A stretch of DNA of 64,000 nt from Zopfochytrium polystomum (GCA_025765615.1 JAIVFJ010000008.1:62001-126000); one strand, 5' to 3'; positions 1 to 10,645 are shown, counted from the first letter of the stretch. Numbers and translations are program-made. The notes: generated by a model not told the origin, from the sequence alone.

Positions 1-52
1 GCTTCCTTCTACTGACCCGCAGCACTGATCCCCTCTTTGAATCCCCTTACAG

Positions 53-2441
53 CGTTGCAAAGCACGTCGACGCCGTCCTATTGACACACGCCGATCTGGA
101 CCACCTGGGCGCTTTCCCCTACGCCGTCACAAATCTCGGTCTGTCATGCGTTGCGTACGCGACCGATCCCGTGCGTGATCTTGCGCCACTTTGCCTGCAC
201 GACGCGCTTCAGTCTAAGCGCGCTGCGGAAGACTTCACCTTGTTCTCGGCCGCAGACGTGGACGCCGCGTTCGATCGAGTCATACCGCTTAAAGTGTCCC
301 AACCCATGCAGCTGCCAGGTGAAAGAGAAACAGGCCGTTTTCGTTTTGCGGATGGAGAGATTTTCTCCTGACTGGACTATTCAACACAGGAAGCCGATGC
401 AAAGGTATTTCAGTAACTGCGTACCCGGCCGGGCACAGTCTGGGAGGTGCAATCTGGAAAATTAAAAAGGACACGGACGAGATTATTTATGCTGTAGATT
501 ACAACCACGCCGGCGAACGGTAAGTCGAATCGTGCCACCGAGGTTTAGCTGGGTCTGATTTGTGAGGCAGACATTTGCAAAAGTCGTCTTTGGGCTTGTT
601 GACCCGCCCTACTTTATTAATCACCGACGCTTTCAACACACTTAATATTCACAAAGACAAGAGAGGCGAACGCGATGCCATGCTATTCGGTGGGAAACTC
701 TCTTTTCGTTCTCGGATCCACTAATCGATTCCAATACTACACAGATATCATTCTCCGAACTGCCGCGAACCAAGGGAGCGTGCTGATACCAATCGAGTCC
801 ACGACACGGTCGATGGAGCTTGCGTATCTGTTGGAGGGGTATTGGGCAGCGAATCCCGACATCACAAAGCTTCCCCTTTTCTTGCTGACGCGGCAAAGCA
901 AGCGGACTATAACGGTTGCAAAACGAATGCTTGAATGGATGGCTGAAGGCATTACCAGTTTGCTTGCACAAGACCGCAACGTACCGTTTGATTTCAGGTC
1001 CGTTTATATTTCGCTTGCCGGAGTGAATCATGCCTTTTGCCTCTTTCTTTTTTTTAACCTGTTTGATCGATCCCGAATGCAGCCATGTTCGTCTCGTTCA
1101 CCGTCTGGCAGACCTGGAAAGCGTGAATGGGCCAAAGGTCATATTAGCGTCGCTACCGAGCATGGATGTTGGCTTGTCGCGGAGCCTATTTTTAAGCATG
1201 TGCAGAAATCGAAACAACACCGTCTTACTGTGCGACCGAGGTCCACCAAACTCGTTGGCCCAGCACCTTTACAACATTGTCAAACAGCAGCAAGGTCCGA
1301 TTTTCGCCAATTTTGACATATCTGTTCAGGTATTCTTCCAAAATCCACTTGCGCGCTGCGTAACACCTTTTTTCAGGAAAAACGGAGGGTTCCGCTCGAA
1401 GGGGAGGAACTTGACGCATATACGCAGGCGGAGGAACGGCGAAAGAGAGAGCAGGAGGAGGCAGCACAAGCGGCCGCGGCGGCTGCAGAAGACAACGACA
1501 GCGATCTGAGTGATGAGGAAGGAGATGCAAGAGCAGCGGGCGTAAGCAGTGGCCGCCAGATCGGAGGCGACGGCGGAGGAAACACAGGATCATTTGACTT
1601 TTACGTCAAAGACAGTCAGAGGACGTCTGGCTTTTTCAAGCAGTCGCGGATATTCAAGATGTACCCTATAACCGATTTCCGAAGGAAAATGGACGACTAT
1701 GGAGAAGTGATTGATCCAGCTGCTTTTGTTCACTCGGACGCCCGACTGGCGGCTGCTCAAGCGGAACAATCCGAGGAGGTGGGAAAGAGCAAGCTCGTTA
1801 TTATAATTTTCATTACTTTTGCCCGCTTACTGAATCGTATCCACCAGCTGCCTCCGCTCCAGAAGCAAGAGACGAAAATTGAGGACGAGGAAGAGAAGAT
1901 TCCCTCCAAGTACATTACGATGGACATGAATCTTGAAGTTCGCTGCCGACTTCATTTTATCGACTTTGAAGGAAGGGCTGATGGTCGTGCGATTCGCATA
2001 CTCTTGCCTCACATTAGCCCAAGAAAACTCGTAAGCATTTCAATTAAAAAAAGAGAAGCACGGAGCGCAAAGCCGGCTAACAAGGGGAACAAAAACACTA
2101 ATTGATTGCTTGGGTTTTCTTCATTTCTTCATGTTTTTTATTATTATTTAGATTCTAGTTCACGGTTCCAACGAAGCCACGACGAAACTGCGCGACTTTT
2201 GCCTGGAGAACGATGCCATGACGAACGAAGTCTTTTGCCCAGTGCTGAACGAATGGATGAACGTGTCGGCCGCGACAGAAATGTACCAGGTTCGGATATC
2301 TTCTCTGTCTGCCTTTGTCTGCGAAATGTTGGGCCTTCGACTCACAAACCGCAATTTGAATGCAGCTCACTTTGACGGACTCTTTGGTCAGTTCGCTTAC
2401 GATATCCAGGGTAAGCAGTGCGTTGAACCTGGATCTCCTTG

Positions 2442-2480
<39 letters not shown>

Positions 2481-3139
2481 GCTCGTTGTTTTCGCCCTTT
2501 GACGCTTTGAGCAAACAGAGCTCCGAGTACGAGCTGGCGTACGTCTCGGGAGTGATCCGAATGCCAGAACGGACCAACGACTTTGCCAGGCCGAGCAACA
2601 GCAGGAACAGGAACAGGAACAAGAGCACTGGGGCGGCAGCGACAGCGGCGCCTGACGTACCCGGCAGGGACGCCATGGAGGTGGACGGCGACACGGACGG
2701 GGCCGACGGCGACGCCGACAACGACGACGACGACGAAATCATCGGCGACAACGAAAACGGCGACGACGGGGCGTCGACGACGACGGCGAAGGCGTCTGCG
2801 GCGGTGACGGCGGTGCCCGTTCTGGACGTGCTGCCGGTCGAGTACCGGCGCGCGCACCAGCCGATCATCGTGGGCGACGTGCGGCTGTCCGAGTTCCGGC
2901 GGGTGCTGGTCGAGGCCGGATTCGAGGCCGAGTTTACGGCGGGCGTGCTGGTCGTGAACGGCAACGTGATGGTGCGGCGGGCCGTGGACGCAGCCGGGGG
3001 CGGCGGTGGTGGCGGTGGTGCGGGCGGGGGGGCCGGAGGGGGCGGGGGCGGAGCGCGGCTGATTCTGGAGGGCGGGATGAGCGCGGACTACTACAAGGTC
3101 CGCAAGCTGCTTTACAATGAACACGCGGTGCTTATGTGA
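53..3139 (+). CDS. CPSF2: CPSF2/CPSF100 (Cft2/Ydh1), 5'-truncated by the window edge
   Basis: This is the 3' part of the 100-kDa subunit of the cleavage and polyadenylation factor, the catalytically weak partner of CPSF73 in the nucleus. The first visible exon starts at 53 after an intron end and reads VLLTHADLDHLG, the motif-2 region of the metallo-beta-lactamase fold. Further exons, read from GT/AG signals, are about 390-519, 571-689, 745-998, 1085-1330, 1374-1779, 1852-2029, 2152-2289, 2366-2410 and 2519-3139. They carry the beta-CASP region (RPTLLITDA, ESTTRSMELA, FDFYVKDSQR), then IDFEGRADGR and the DSLVSSL strand before the last exon. The final exon holds an acidic Asp-rich insert (about 2690-2790), IVGDVRLSEFRRVL and a Gly run near the C-terminus, which together match the family C-terminal domain. 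One intron (2411-2518) carries a pure T36 tract. Family identity is secure; small exon limits are not. Confidence 0.93.
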
Positions 3140-3455
3140 CGCATAGAAAAAAAAAAGAAAAAAAAAGAAAAAAAAAGTATGTTGCAGAGTTTGGTTGCTG
3201 GTGTGTGGGGTTTGGTTCTGTTTTCTTGTGCTGGTTTTGCCGGCCATTTTGTTTCTCGCACTTCCTTCCGTCAGCAGTCAGCAGCGAGAAATAGTTAAAA
3301 ATAAAAAATAAAATGAAATAAAATTCAACACAGGCCGGTTGCACCCTTCACGCTAGGCAGATGAATTGGCTTGAATGGGCGCTCGGTAGCTCCAACATGA
3401 ACGGAGGATCTACGGCAGCTTGTTCACTTTAAAATTGTGCGCCTGATCTATTCCG

Positions 3456-3893
3456 TTGATGCACTCTTCGACGCTGAGTGAGTGCTTGGAGCTCGTGGAG
3501 AGGCTGTCGAGCAACCCACCTGAAGCCGCCGCCCATTTTCGACTTCAGCTTCACCTCTCGTCAGACCGTCTGACCCAACACGACAAGAACCTTCCATTGG
3601 GGCGTTCGAGGCGTCCTTCGCCATCTTGCCTCGCGAATGGGGGGGAAACAACCCTCAGGAGCTGCGTTTTGCGTACGCTCCAATTGTTGTACCGGCGCTC
3701 TACTGGAAAGACGGCGAAGGCTCGTTCCCGGCGTCTGTGGACGCGGCCTTTTTCATGCTGAGGTCGACGAGTCGGGGGTGGATGGGGTTTAGGCCGCGCT
3801 CGGGTTGCGCAAGATGGGCCTGGTGTTTTCGCGGTCGACGGCGAGGGCGTTGGCTCGCGATGGCGAAAAGTCTTTGTTGTGGCAAGGACGTGT
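3456..3893 (+). CDS. possible small gene, structure unresolved
   Basis: Downstream of CPSF2 there is a reading frame (about 3522-3893, frame of position 3626) whose translation looks like protein rather than noise, for example FAILPREWGGNNPQELRF and PALYWKDGEGSF. Just upstream, in another frame, an ATG near 3459 opens an amphipathic stretch (SECLELVERLSSN). A join by splicing is not obvious: no good GT donor lies between them, so a small intron or an indel would be needed. The LP-x-x-W then L-R-F/Y pattern is faintly like the N-terminal domain of the proteasome regulator PI31, but this is a guess. It may also be chance coding potential. The region after 3893 holds a CA repeat and no gene I can support. 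Confidence 0.25.
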
Positions 3894-3942
3894 GAAAGAG
3901 AGCAGGGACTTTGGACTGTGTGGTTACATTGCTCAACTATCA

Positions 3943-3970
3943 TGCACACACACACACACACACACACACT
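3943..3970. repeat. (CA)n microsatellite
   Basis: This is a short pure CA tract followed by an imperfect continuation. It lies between the CPSF2 end and the next gene on the minus strand. Nothing else is recognisable in the 3894-4246 stretch apart from A-rich sequence. Confidence 0.8.
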
Positions 3971-4246
3971 AAACACACATACGAAAGCGCGTCTCTCTTG
4001 CACACTTTTTTCTCTTTCTAGTTGCTCGTTTGGCGAGACACAAAATCTTGAGCGCGTGGGAAAAACAAAAAGAAAGAAAGAAATGGCGAAGGAAAAAAGA
4101 AAAAGAAAATCACCCAACCAAAAAGCAGCCACGTCATCCATCCCGCGATCCAGTCCACGACTCGGTTCGGTCCTTAAAAAAAAAGTATCCGTCGAATGTT
4201 GTCTTCCTTGCCCTTCGTTCCGTTCCATCGCTCTCCACACTTCCAC

Positions 4247-5686
4247 TCAGTCGTCCAGCACCACGCCCATCTGCTCCAGCTCGCGCACCCGCAGCGCCAT
4301 CGACTCCGCCACACTCATTTCGCCGAGGCTTCGACGACGACGACGATGACGACCACCAAGGCGTTCGCATTGGCGCCCGCCGCCTCCTTTCGCTGACATC
4401 GCGACCCCGGCCCGCGCGCCTGATGCTGCTGCTGCTGCCCACCCGTCGCCTTGCTCCTCTTCCCCTTCATCCTCCTCCTCCTCCTCCTCCTCATCCTCAT
4501 CCTCTTCCTCCTCATCCACCACCCCACCCTCGCCCGCGCCACCTGTTCTCGTTCCCGCCGCCGCCGCCGCCATGACGGCCTCGACGACGCGGATGAACCC
4601 CTCCGCACGCCGCACGTCGGCCGTCCACACGGCCTCGAGCGCCGCCTCCTCCGCTTCCGCCGCCGCCGCAGCCGCCGCGGTCTCGTCTTCTTCTTCTTCC
4701 TCTTCTTCTTCCACGACGTCCTCTGCCGTCTCCCCTTGGTCTTCTTCGCCGTAGTCCTCGGGACCGGAGGCTACGAGAGCGGCAGCGGTGTGGGCGAGGT
4801 CTGCGCGGAAGAAGGGCACGACTACGGCGGCGGCCCCGGCTGCAGCTGCTGCGGCGGCGGTGGTGATGGTGGTTGGCTTACCTGCTGCCGCGGCTGCGGT
4901 GGCGGGCAAGCGGTGGTTGTGGTGGAGGTGGCCGTGGCCGTGGCTGTGATGGATTTGGTTGTGGTCGTGGTTGCGGTGGTGGTGCTGGAAGCTGCTACTC
5001 GCCTCGTCGTCACCGTCGTCGTCGTCCTGTTTTAGTTGTGTATGGGATTTTTGTTGTTGTTGTTGTTGTTGGAAGGGAGGAAGGAGGTTGTGTGACGGGT
5101 GCTCTGTGAGCCAGTAGTCGCGCATAGCCATGATGTGGCAAAGCCAATGAAAAAAAAAAAAAAAAAAAAAAAGCAATAAACTCACAGAATACTCCCACCC
5201 CAAATCGTCCTCCTCCTCCTTCTCTTCTTCTTCTTCTTCTTCTTCTTCTTCTTCTTCTTCTCCCACCTCATCCTCCTCCTCCACCGCCGCCAAAAAACGC
5301 CCGGGAGCCCTACGCCGCCCCCGCAGCCCACCACCCTCCTCATCGTCCTCCTCCCTGGCCCTCGCCGCTCCCGCTCCGGGGTTGTTCGCGACGACGACGA
5401 GGCCCGCAACAGCAGCAGCAGCGACGCTTCCTCTTCCTCCTCTGCCGCCGCCGCCGCCGGAGCCGCCGCCACCGTCCCGGAGTTTGCGGCGGCCGCCGCC
5501 GCGCAAGCCGTCGGCGACGGCGGCGACGACCTTGCGAAGGAGGTCAGCGTAGGGGTCGAAGGAAGGGGAGGGCGGGCGGAGGAGGAGGGGGCTGCGCGGG
5601 GTGGAGACGGTCGACGCGGTCGAGGGGGCGATCTTTGTCGTCGCCGTCGTCGACGGAAGGGCGGTGTCGGTCGTGGCGGCGGCCAT
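4247..5686 (-). CDS. acidic, Ala/Glu-rich protein of unknown function
   Basis: I do not recognise this gene. I chose the ATG at 5686 because the protein begins MAAATTDTALP there and the A/T-rich stretch upstream looks untranslated. The N-terminal part has a non-repetitive segment (FDPYADLLRKVVAAVADGL), then Gly/Ala and long Glu runs. Around 5115-5185 a GTGAGT donor follows GWEYS and a poly-A/T tract lies inside the probable intron. The acceptor is probably near CTCACAG at 5110, but the phase does not fit cleanly. The second half has a Gln run, a His-rich stretch, poly-Ala, and ends in SVAESMALRVRELEQMG, a plausible helix, just before the stop at 4247. Acidic and Gln/His-rich composition suggests a nuclear or cytosolic regulator, which is inference only. 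Much of the sequence is trinucleotide-repeat derived. Confidence 0.5.
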   Translation of the reverse strand: MAAATTDTALPSTTATTKIAPSTASTVSTPRSPLLLRPPSPSFDPYADLLRKVVAAVADGLRGGGRRKLRDGGGGSGGGGGRGGRGSVAAAAVAGLVVVANNPGAGAARAREEDDEEGGGLRGRRRAPGRFLAAVEEEDEVGEEEEEEEEEEEEEKEEEDDLGWEYSVSLLLFFFFFFFHWLCHIMAMRDYWLTEHPSHNLLPPFQQQQQQQKSHTQLKQDDDDGDDEASSSFQHHHRNHDHNQIHHSHGHGHLHHNHRLPATAAAAAGKPTTITTAAAAAAAGAAAVVVPFFRADLAHTAAALVASGPEDYGEEDQGETAEDVVEEEEEEEEDETAAAAAAAEAEEAALEAVWTADVRRAEGFIRVVEAVMAAAAAGTRTGGAGEGGVVDEEEEDEDEEEEEEEDEGEEEQGDGWAAAAASGARAGVAMSAKGGGGRQCERLGGRHRRRRRSLGEMSVAESMALRVRELEQMGVVLDD

Positions 5687-5997
5687 GTTTGTTTTTTTTT
5701 TTTTTTTTCGATTCTTTCCACGCTGCGGAAGCGATGGATGGCGACAATACTCTTTCTTTGTTGTGGCCCGCCAATGGAAAAAAAAAAAAAAAAAAAAAAT
5801 GAAAGGGACAAATGGCGGTGACGTGTCGAGCAGCATTTTCTGAGACGCATCACACAAAGGCGGCAAGAGCCAGGGGAGAACAAAAGAAAAAAAAAAAAAA
5901 AAAAAAAGAAAGAAAGCGAGAATAAACATATATGATAAGGATAAGAATGGGGGACGTAAACGGATATATCAAGCACGCGCGCGCGCAAAAGGAGGGA

Positions 5998-6003
<6 letters not shown>

Positions 6004-6038
<35 letters not shown>

Positions 6039-6050
6039 TGTGTGTGTGTG
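6004..6050. repeat. (GA)n(GT)n microsatellite upstream of a gene start
   Basis: A pure GA tract (about 6004-6036) passes directly into a GT tract (6037-6050). It lies about 320 bp upstream of the minus-strand start at 5686 and just before the end of the next minus-strand gene at 6087. On the sense strand of the downstream gene it reads as an AC/CT tract, of the kind seen in front of several other genes in this window. Confidence 0.85.
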
Positions 6051-6086
6051 GGACAGAGAACCAATATCTACCTGAATACAACCTCC

Positions 6087-7559
6087 TCATGCCGCCGCGC
6101 TGCTGCTGCTGCTCGTCGTCATTGCAGCCCTATACTTGAGCATGCAGTCCGTCCGCATCGAATACGGCTTCACATCGGTCGGCGTCGCGGTCGGCCAGTC
6201 CGCGACGGCGATCGTCACGGTCTTTGTCGGCGTCGGCAGCGGCACGGTCGAAGCGTTGTCGCCGTCTCCGCCGGCGCTGCTACTGCTGCCGTCGTCGCTC
6301 GTCGTCGTGGTCGTCGGCTCCACCGGCGAGCTTGCCGCCGTCATCGATGAGGAAGAGATGGCCGTTGCCGTCGCCGTCGCGGGCCCTGAGGCGACGGTGG
6401 AGCTCGTGGTGGTGTGCTCTGTGCGCATTGACGGCGGTGCTGCGATGGTCGTTAGCGCGGGCGGTGAGCTTGTGGATGTGCGCGGCGGCGGCGCGGCAAT
6501 GGTCGTAAGCGCGGCCGAGGAAGAGCTGCTGCTGCTACTGCTGGAACTGCTGCTGCTGCTAGAGGAGGTAGTGGTAGTTTCGGCGATGATGATGGCTGAC
6601 GATGTGGTCTCGCCATGCGTTTCGGTGGTTTGTGGCGGCGGCGGTGGTGGTGGTGACGACGACGACGTCGTGGTCGTGGGTTCTGGGGCGCGTGAAATGG
6701 TCGTAGTGGGCGGCGGCGGCGGCGGAGGCGGTGCCTGCGTGGAAGTGGTGGTGGGTGCGACCCAGACGGCAGAGGTTGAGGTAGTTGGCGGATCTGTAGT
6801 TGACGTAGTCGTTGGCGGCGGCGGCGGCGGCGGTGGAGCCGCGGTCGTTGTGGTGGTTGGCTGCGGCGGAGGCACCCACACAGACGACGCCGTCGTCGTC
6901 GTCGCAGCACCGCCTCCTCCGCCGCCTCCGCCAGACCCGCACGCGCCGTAATCCCACGACATGGTAAACACGCCGACCTCGAGGGGTCTAAACTGCAGAA
7001 ACAGCGAGTCGGTCGCGTCGAGGCCACCGTATGGGCAACCCGGGCACAGGTCGACGATGGTGGCCGTGATGCTCTTGCCGCCGTACGAGATGCAGATCTG
7101 GGTGAAGCAGTCCGATTTTTTGTACATGGGGTAGTTCATTGCGACAATGTAGTCCGAGTTTTTCGACTGGATGCCGCACGAGCCGAGGCCGGCCTCTGTG
7201 TTGAAGTAGGTCATCGGGCCAGTGTAGGATGCCGCGGCGGTGTTGGGTTGAAGCATGAGCAAGAGGAGCAGGGCCTGGAGTGAGAGGAGGAGGCCGAGCC
7301 GTGACCACCGCGCGGCCCAGGGGGCCGGGTCGTTTTTGCAGTGGCCGGCGGGGTGGGCGTGCCACTTTGGAAGCGGGGGAGCGAGGAGGGAAGTAGGGCA
7401 TGACAGCGGGAGAGCGGGGGGAGGAGGGGGGGACGGAAGACGAGAAGAGGCGGCGGACGACGGCATAGCCGCAAGCAACGACGATGATGGCAATACCACC
7501 GCCTCCGCGCGTGGCCGCCGCGGGCGAGTTGTCAGCCCCTTTCGCCGCGTCTCCGCCAT
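6087..7559 (-). CDS. secreted or membrane-anchored RlpA-like double-psi beta-barrel protein with Pro/Thr/Ser-rich tail
   Basis: The protein has a hydrophobic signal or anchor segment (LGLLLSLQALLLLLML, about residues 87-102 from the 7559 start) followed by a domain of about 95 residues. That domain matches expansin/Barwin-like double-psi barrels: it starts TGPMTYFNTEAGLGSCG and contains SITATIVDLCPGCPYGGLD, where the family has the D-R/L-C-P-G-C signature, and a closing MSWDYGAC. Such domains bind cell-wall polysaccharide or act as loosening or inhibitor proteins outside the cell. After it comes a low-complexity linker of Pro, Thr and Ser runs, a poly-Ser tract and a degenerate C-terminus without a clear GPI tail. 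The start is uncertain: ATG 7559 and 7466 are in frame, and both leave a long N-terminus before the hydrophobic segment, so a type II anchor is possible. No intron is needed. Confidence 0.75.
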   Translation of the reverse strand: MAETRRKGLTTRPRRPRAEAVVLPSSSLLAAMPSSAASSRLPSPPPPPALPLSCPTSLLAPPLPKWHAHPAGHCKNDPAPWAARWSRLGLLLSLQALLLLLMLQPNTAAASYTGPMTYFNTEAGLGSCGIQSKNSDYIVAMNYPMYKKSDCFTQICISYGGKSITATIVDLCPGCPYGGLDATDSLFLQFRPLEVGVFTMSWDYGACGSGGGGGGGGAATTTTASSVWVPPPQPTTTTTAAPPPPPPPPTTTSTTDPPTTSTSAVWVAPTTTSTQAPPPPPPPPTTTISRAPEPTTTTSSSSPPPPPPPQTTETHGETTSSAIIIAETTTTSSSSSSSSSSSSSSSSSAALTTIAAPPPRTSTSSPPALTTIAAPPSMRTEHTTTSSTVASGPATATATAISSSSMTAASSPVEPTTTTTSDDGSSSSAGGDGDNASTVPLPTPTKTVTIAVADWPTATPTDVKPYSMRTDCMLKYRAAMTTSSSSSAAA

Positions 7560-7771
7560 CCGATTCTTAGTGGTTGTGGTTGTGGTTGTCATCATAGCCG
7601 GTCGTCTCCTCGTTGCCACTGTCGTCGCCGTCGCGGTCGTCGGCGTTGGCGTCGGATGGAGTCGAGTTCTTTGATCAACTCGTTCGATCCAACAATCGGT
7701 GCGAGCTGCGCTGCTGCGTGCAACGTTTTCTTTTTCTTTCTTTCTTTTTCGTTTTCTCTTCATTTCTCTCC

Positions 7772-7803
<32 letters not shown>

Positions 7804-8181
7804 ATTCCATTTCCTTTTTTCGTCTTCGGTGGCTGCAAAAAGACGCCGCTTTTCGTTTGAAAAAACGCGAAAAACTCCGCCCCTGTCTTCCCACCTCTCC
7901 TTGTCTCTGTCTCTCTGTCTGTCTTCCTCCTGCACACGCGAATCAAAATAATAAGGATTTCAGCCACCACGACGAAAAAAATAGGGAAAAACAAAAAGAA
8001 CAAAAGAAAAAAACACAACACAACACAACACAAACGTGCGCACTTGAGCGAGCAAGCATCAAAAGAGGGCGATTTGCGATTCTCAAACCCTCCGCACTGC
8101 GATTACATGTACTTCTGCGAATTTATGGGGAAGGGCGAGGGGGGTAAATCTGGGAGCGCACCGCCAACGGCCAAAACCAAG
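7560..8181. other. leader/promoter region with CT repeat
   Basis: No gene is supported here. It holds a CT tract (about 7767-7803) that is a GA tract on the sense strand of the gene starting at 7559, A-rich simple sequence near 7970-8030 (AACAC repeats), and GC-poor spacer leading into the transposon block. Confidence 0.6.
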
Positions 8182-8344
8182 CTTGATTTTGAGTTGGTTT
8201 CAAGTCGAAATCAAGTCCGCAGCAAAGGGCCAGAGACTGACTTGTTTAGCTGGCCACTTGTCCATCAGTCTTCCTCCTGCGATGTTGTTTGTCTGCCTGT
8301 CTCTGGGCCAGTCCTCTGTGACTTGATTCTGACTTGAAATCAAG
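8182..8344. mobile_element. small fold-back (MITE-like) element
   Basis: The two ends are imperfect inverted repeats. The left arm reads TTTCAAGTCGAAATCAAGTC (about 8198-8217) and the right arm, on the other strand, reads TTTCAAGTCAGAATCAAGTC (about 8320-8339). Pairing continues inward through GGCCAGAGAC against GGCCCAGAGAC. The arms are about 40 bp and the loop about 70 bp. It lies at the point where the reverse-transcriptase relic of the Copia copy stops making sense, which fits insertion into that relic. I saw no second copy in the window. Confidence 0.5.
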
Positions 8345-9543
8345 TTGATGTCGATCATCTCCATGTCCCAGCCATACAGGGTGCTGAGGACAATCATCCA
8401 TCGGAGAGTGTTACCTCGAATTACCAGCAAGTATGTCAGAGTGAAGTCAATGCTGGGCTGCTGCATGAAACCACAAGCAACAAGTCCGTTGGGTTTGAAC
8501 TTCTGTCGTGCCCCCTTCTGCTGCTGCTTCTGTACTTTTTGCTGCAGCGCCTGTTGGAGAATCTGCTCTGTGTGAATGACTGATTGGACTGCCTTTTCAC
8601 ATGCTGGGTGACTGAGGTCTGAAAGTGGTGGGAGGTTAACGCTGATGCTCTCAATCCCCCCCGTCACAGCATGAACCCCAGTAAAAGGAGGGAACTTGTC
8701 TTCAAAGAAGAAAATATCATGGTAGTGCAGGTAGATGACACGCTGCTCTTGGAGCTCCCACAACACCGAAACTGATTGATGCCACTGATTTTGTGTTCAA
8801 GAGTCTCGCTTATGTGATTGTAGATGTGCAGCATCCTGGCCTGATTCTGGTCATATGTTCCTGGGAAGACATTTATGTCATCACTAAACGTCCAGTAGCC
8901 AACATGTTCTGGGTTATTTGGGACATACTCTTGGGTGATATGCATGATTCCCATTTGTCATATCCAGCTGGGGGATTTGCTGACCAGAACTTGAAATGCT
9001 CAGGGATGGCAGGAATCATGGTGGTTGTGTTTGTAGTGGGGACTACTGGGACAGCAGCAACTTTGTGTGCAAACTGGACATGGACAGCAGCACTTGCTTG
9101 CTTACTGGCAAAATGCCCCTCCACATAGTCCATCCATCTTGTGAAGTCGAAAGGGTTGACTAGCTGACGGTGCAAGAGCTTCACGCTTGACTTGCTCATT
9201 GTGTTGGGAGAGAATGGCGGTCATGGGGGGATGAGAGTAGTTAATTGTTGGGGTTTGATAACTTGGTTGGTGGTGATTGCATGGAATTCGGTGTCGACAG
9301 CGTTGAGAGCAATCGCAATTGTGAATTTTGGCAGGGGCTGTATAGCTGACTGGTGAAGACGATCGCTTTCTTGAAGTGGTGGATGGCTTCAGTTTGATTC
9401 CTCGATGAATGATCGTGGGGTGGATCGACTGATCCCTTTTGGGTAGCCTCCTTTAACAGTGGAGAACTCTGCCTGATAAGGTGTTGAAATTTGGCCTTCA
9501 GGAGCGGTGTGATTGTGTGGTCGTCACACGAGAGAGTGATCAC
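8345..9543 (-). pseudogene. internally deleted Copia (Ty1) retrotransposon copy
   Basis: Read on the minus strand, 9199-8780 encodes a Gag N-terminus (MSKSSVKLLHRQLVNPFDF) and a segment with GYWTFSDD and FPGTY shared with the larger Copia copy at 20.8-24.4 kb. At about 8770 it jumps from Gag (KISGI) straight to the integrase C-terminus (LWELQEQRVIYLHYHDI), so zinc knuckle, protease and most of integrase are deleted. It then has a short linker and the start of the Copia reverse transcriptase (GFMQQPSIDF, then LYGWDMEMIDI, where the family has the first catalytic region), and breaks at the fold-back element. The stretch 9241-9543 matches the 5' leader of the other copy. It is non-functional. 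Confidence 0.85.
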
Positions 9544-9639
9544 GGTTGCGGGAAAGGGTGTGACAAGTCAAGTTTTTTTCTTCATCAATTTCCAACAGTA
9601 TTGCTGAATGTTTTTGATGCGGACAATGTCCGCAAGAAT

Positions 9640-10645
9640 AATTTTTTTTTTCACATGCACCGAGTTGCCAGCTCCCTTCCCTTCCTCTTTCAATGGATCT
9701 GCTTCCACAACCCCGCCTCGCGCTCCAAGAAACGAGCGGATTCGCGAAAGGTTCCGACCTCGATCGAAGAGAAAACGAGGACTCCCTGGGAGACCCCACC
9801 CCAGCCATCAACGGTGAACCGTAGTGGACTACGTCCAGGTATCACCTCAGCAAACCCACCCCATGCGCTACAGACTTACAGGGTCGTCAGGCATCTCCAC
9901 TGCACATAAAGCCACATTGATCAAAGGAGAAGGGGGAAAACACAGAATCAAGAAAATAGAGAAGTGAGTCTAAAGGAGGTGAGTGTATGGAGGGGAGCAG
10001 CTGTGAAAAGTCAGATTAGGCTACAGCCCATGTCAAGATTGAGAAGGGCAACAGTGGCTCAGTGAACATCAGGGGGCTCAGCAGGAGATGGGTGACGAGT
10101 GGCTCTTGCTTGTTGGCGTGAGGGGAGTTGTATTGTGTGGTGAAGCCAGATAATGCCTGCAATAAGTTTTATGTGGCCGAGGTAGTGGTCAATCCATCTG
10201 GAACAAGCCTTGGTGCGCAAAAGCCAGATGCCTGGGCAAGTGTCAGTGGAGTGCTGGCGACGACATGTGGTGCAGCGAGGTTGAGATGGTTGTGAAGAGC
10301 TGTTATGAGTTCTGTGGGATGATGGAGTGGGTGGGAGGGAAGAGTTGATATTTGGAGAAGACAGTGGGTGAGAGGCCTGGGTATTTGGTGGAGGGGATCT
10401 GCGGGGCTTGGAGCGCTTGTCAGAGGGTAAAGCTGATGGAAAGCGATGACAAGGGTGTTAAGGACAGAGGCAGCAGGGTTATCACGTGAGAATAAGGAGT
10501 CATAAAAGGATTGAGGGATGAAGCCACGAAGGAGGGAGGAAAAATTGATACAAGATTGATGATCAAAGAGAAATTCAGGGCGGGAGAGCCAGTAAATGGG
10601 ATGGGCTTGGGGTGGAGAGCGACCATGAGGTGCAGGAGGAACAGA
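9640..10645 (-). mobile_element. 5'-truncated LINE copy
   Basis: About 843 bp (9803-10645) are nearly identical to the 3' end of the adjacent LINE (10699-11634), except that about 87 bp matching 11340-11425 are missing. Read on the minus strand it contains only the C-terminal tail of ORF2 and the 3' untranslated region. The LINE match stops at 9803, yet another 150 bp of different sequence runs on to an A tract (on the minus strand) near 9640-9652. Its 5' end directly touches the A-tail of the larger element at 10646. Confidence 0.85.

Noticed and set aside
6136..6951. Long plus-strand open frame across the secreted barrel protein gene
   Set aside because: It is the antisense of Pro/Thr/Ser codon repeats; its translation is only Val/Gly/Glu runs, while the minus strand has the domain and the signal segment.
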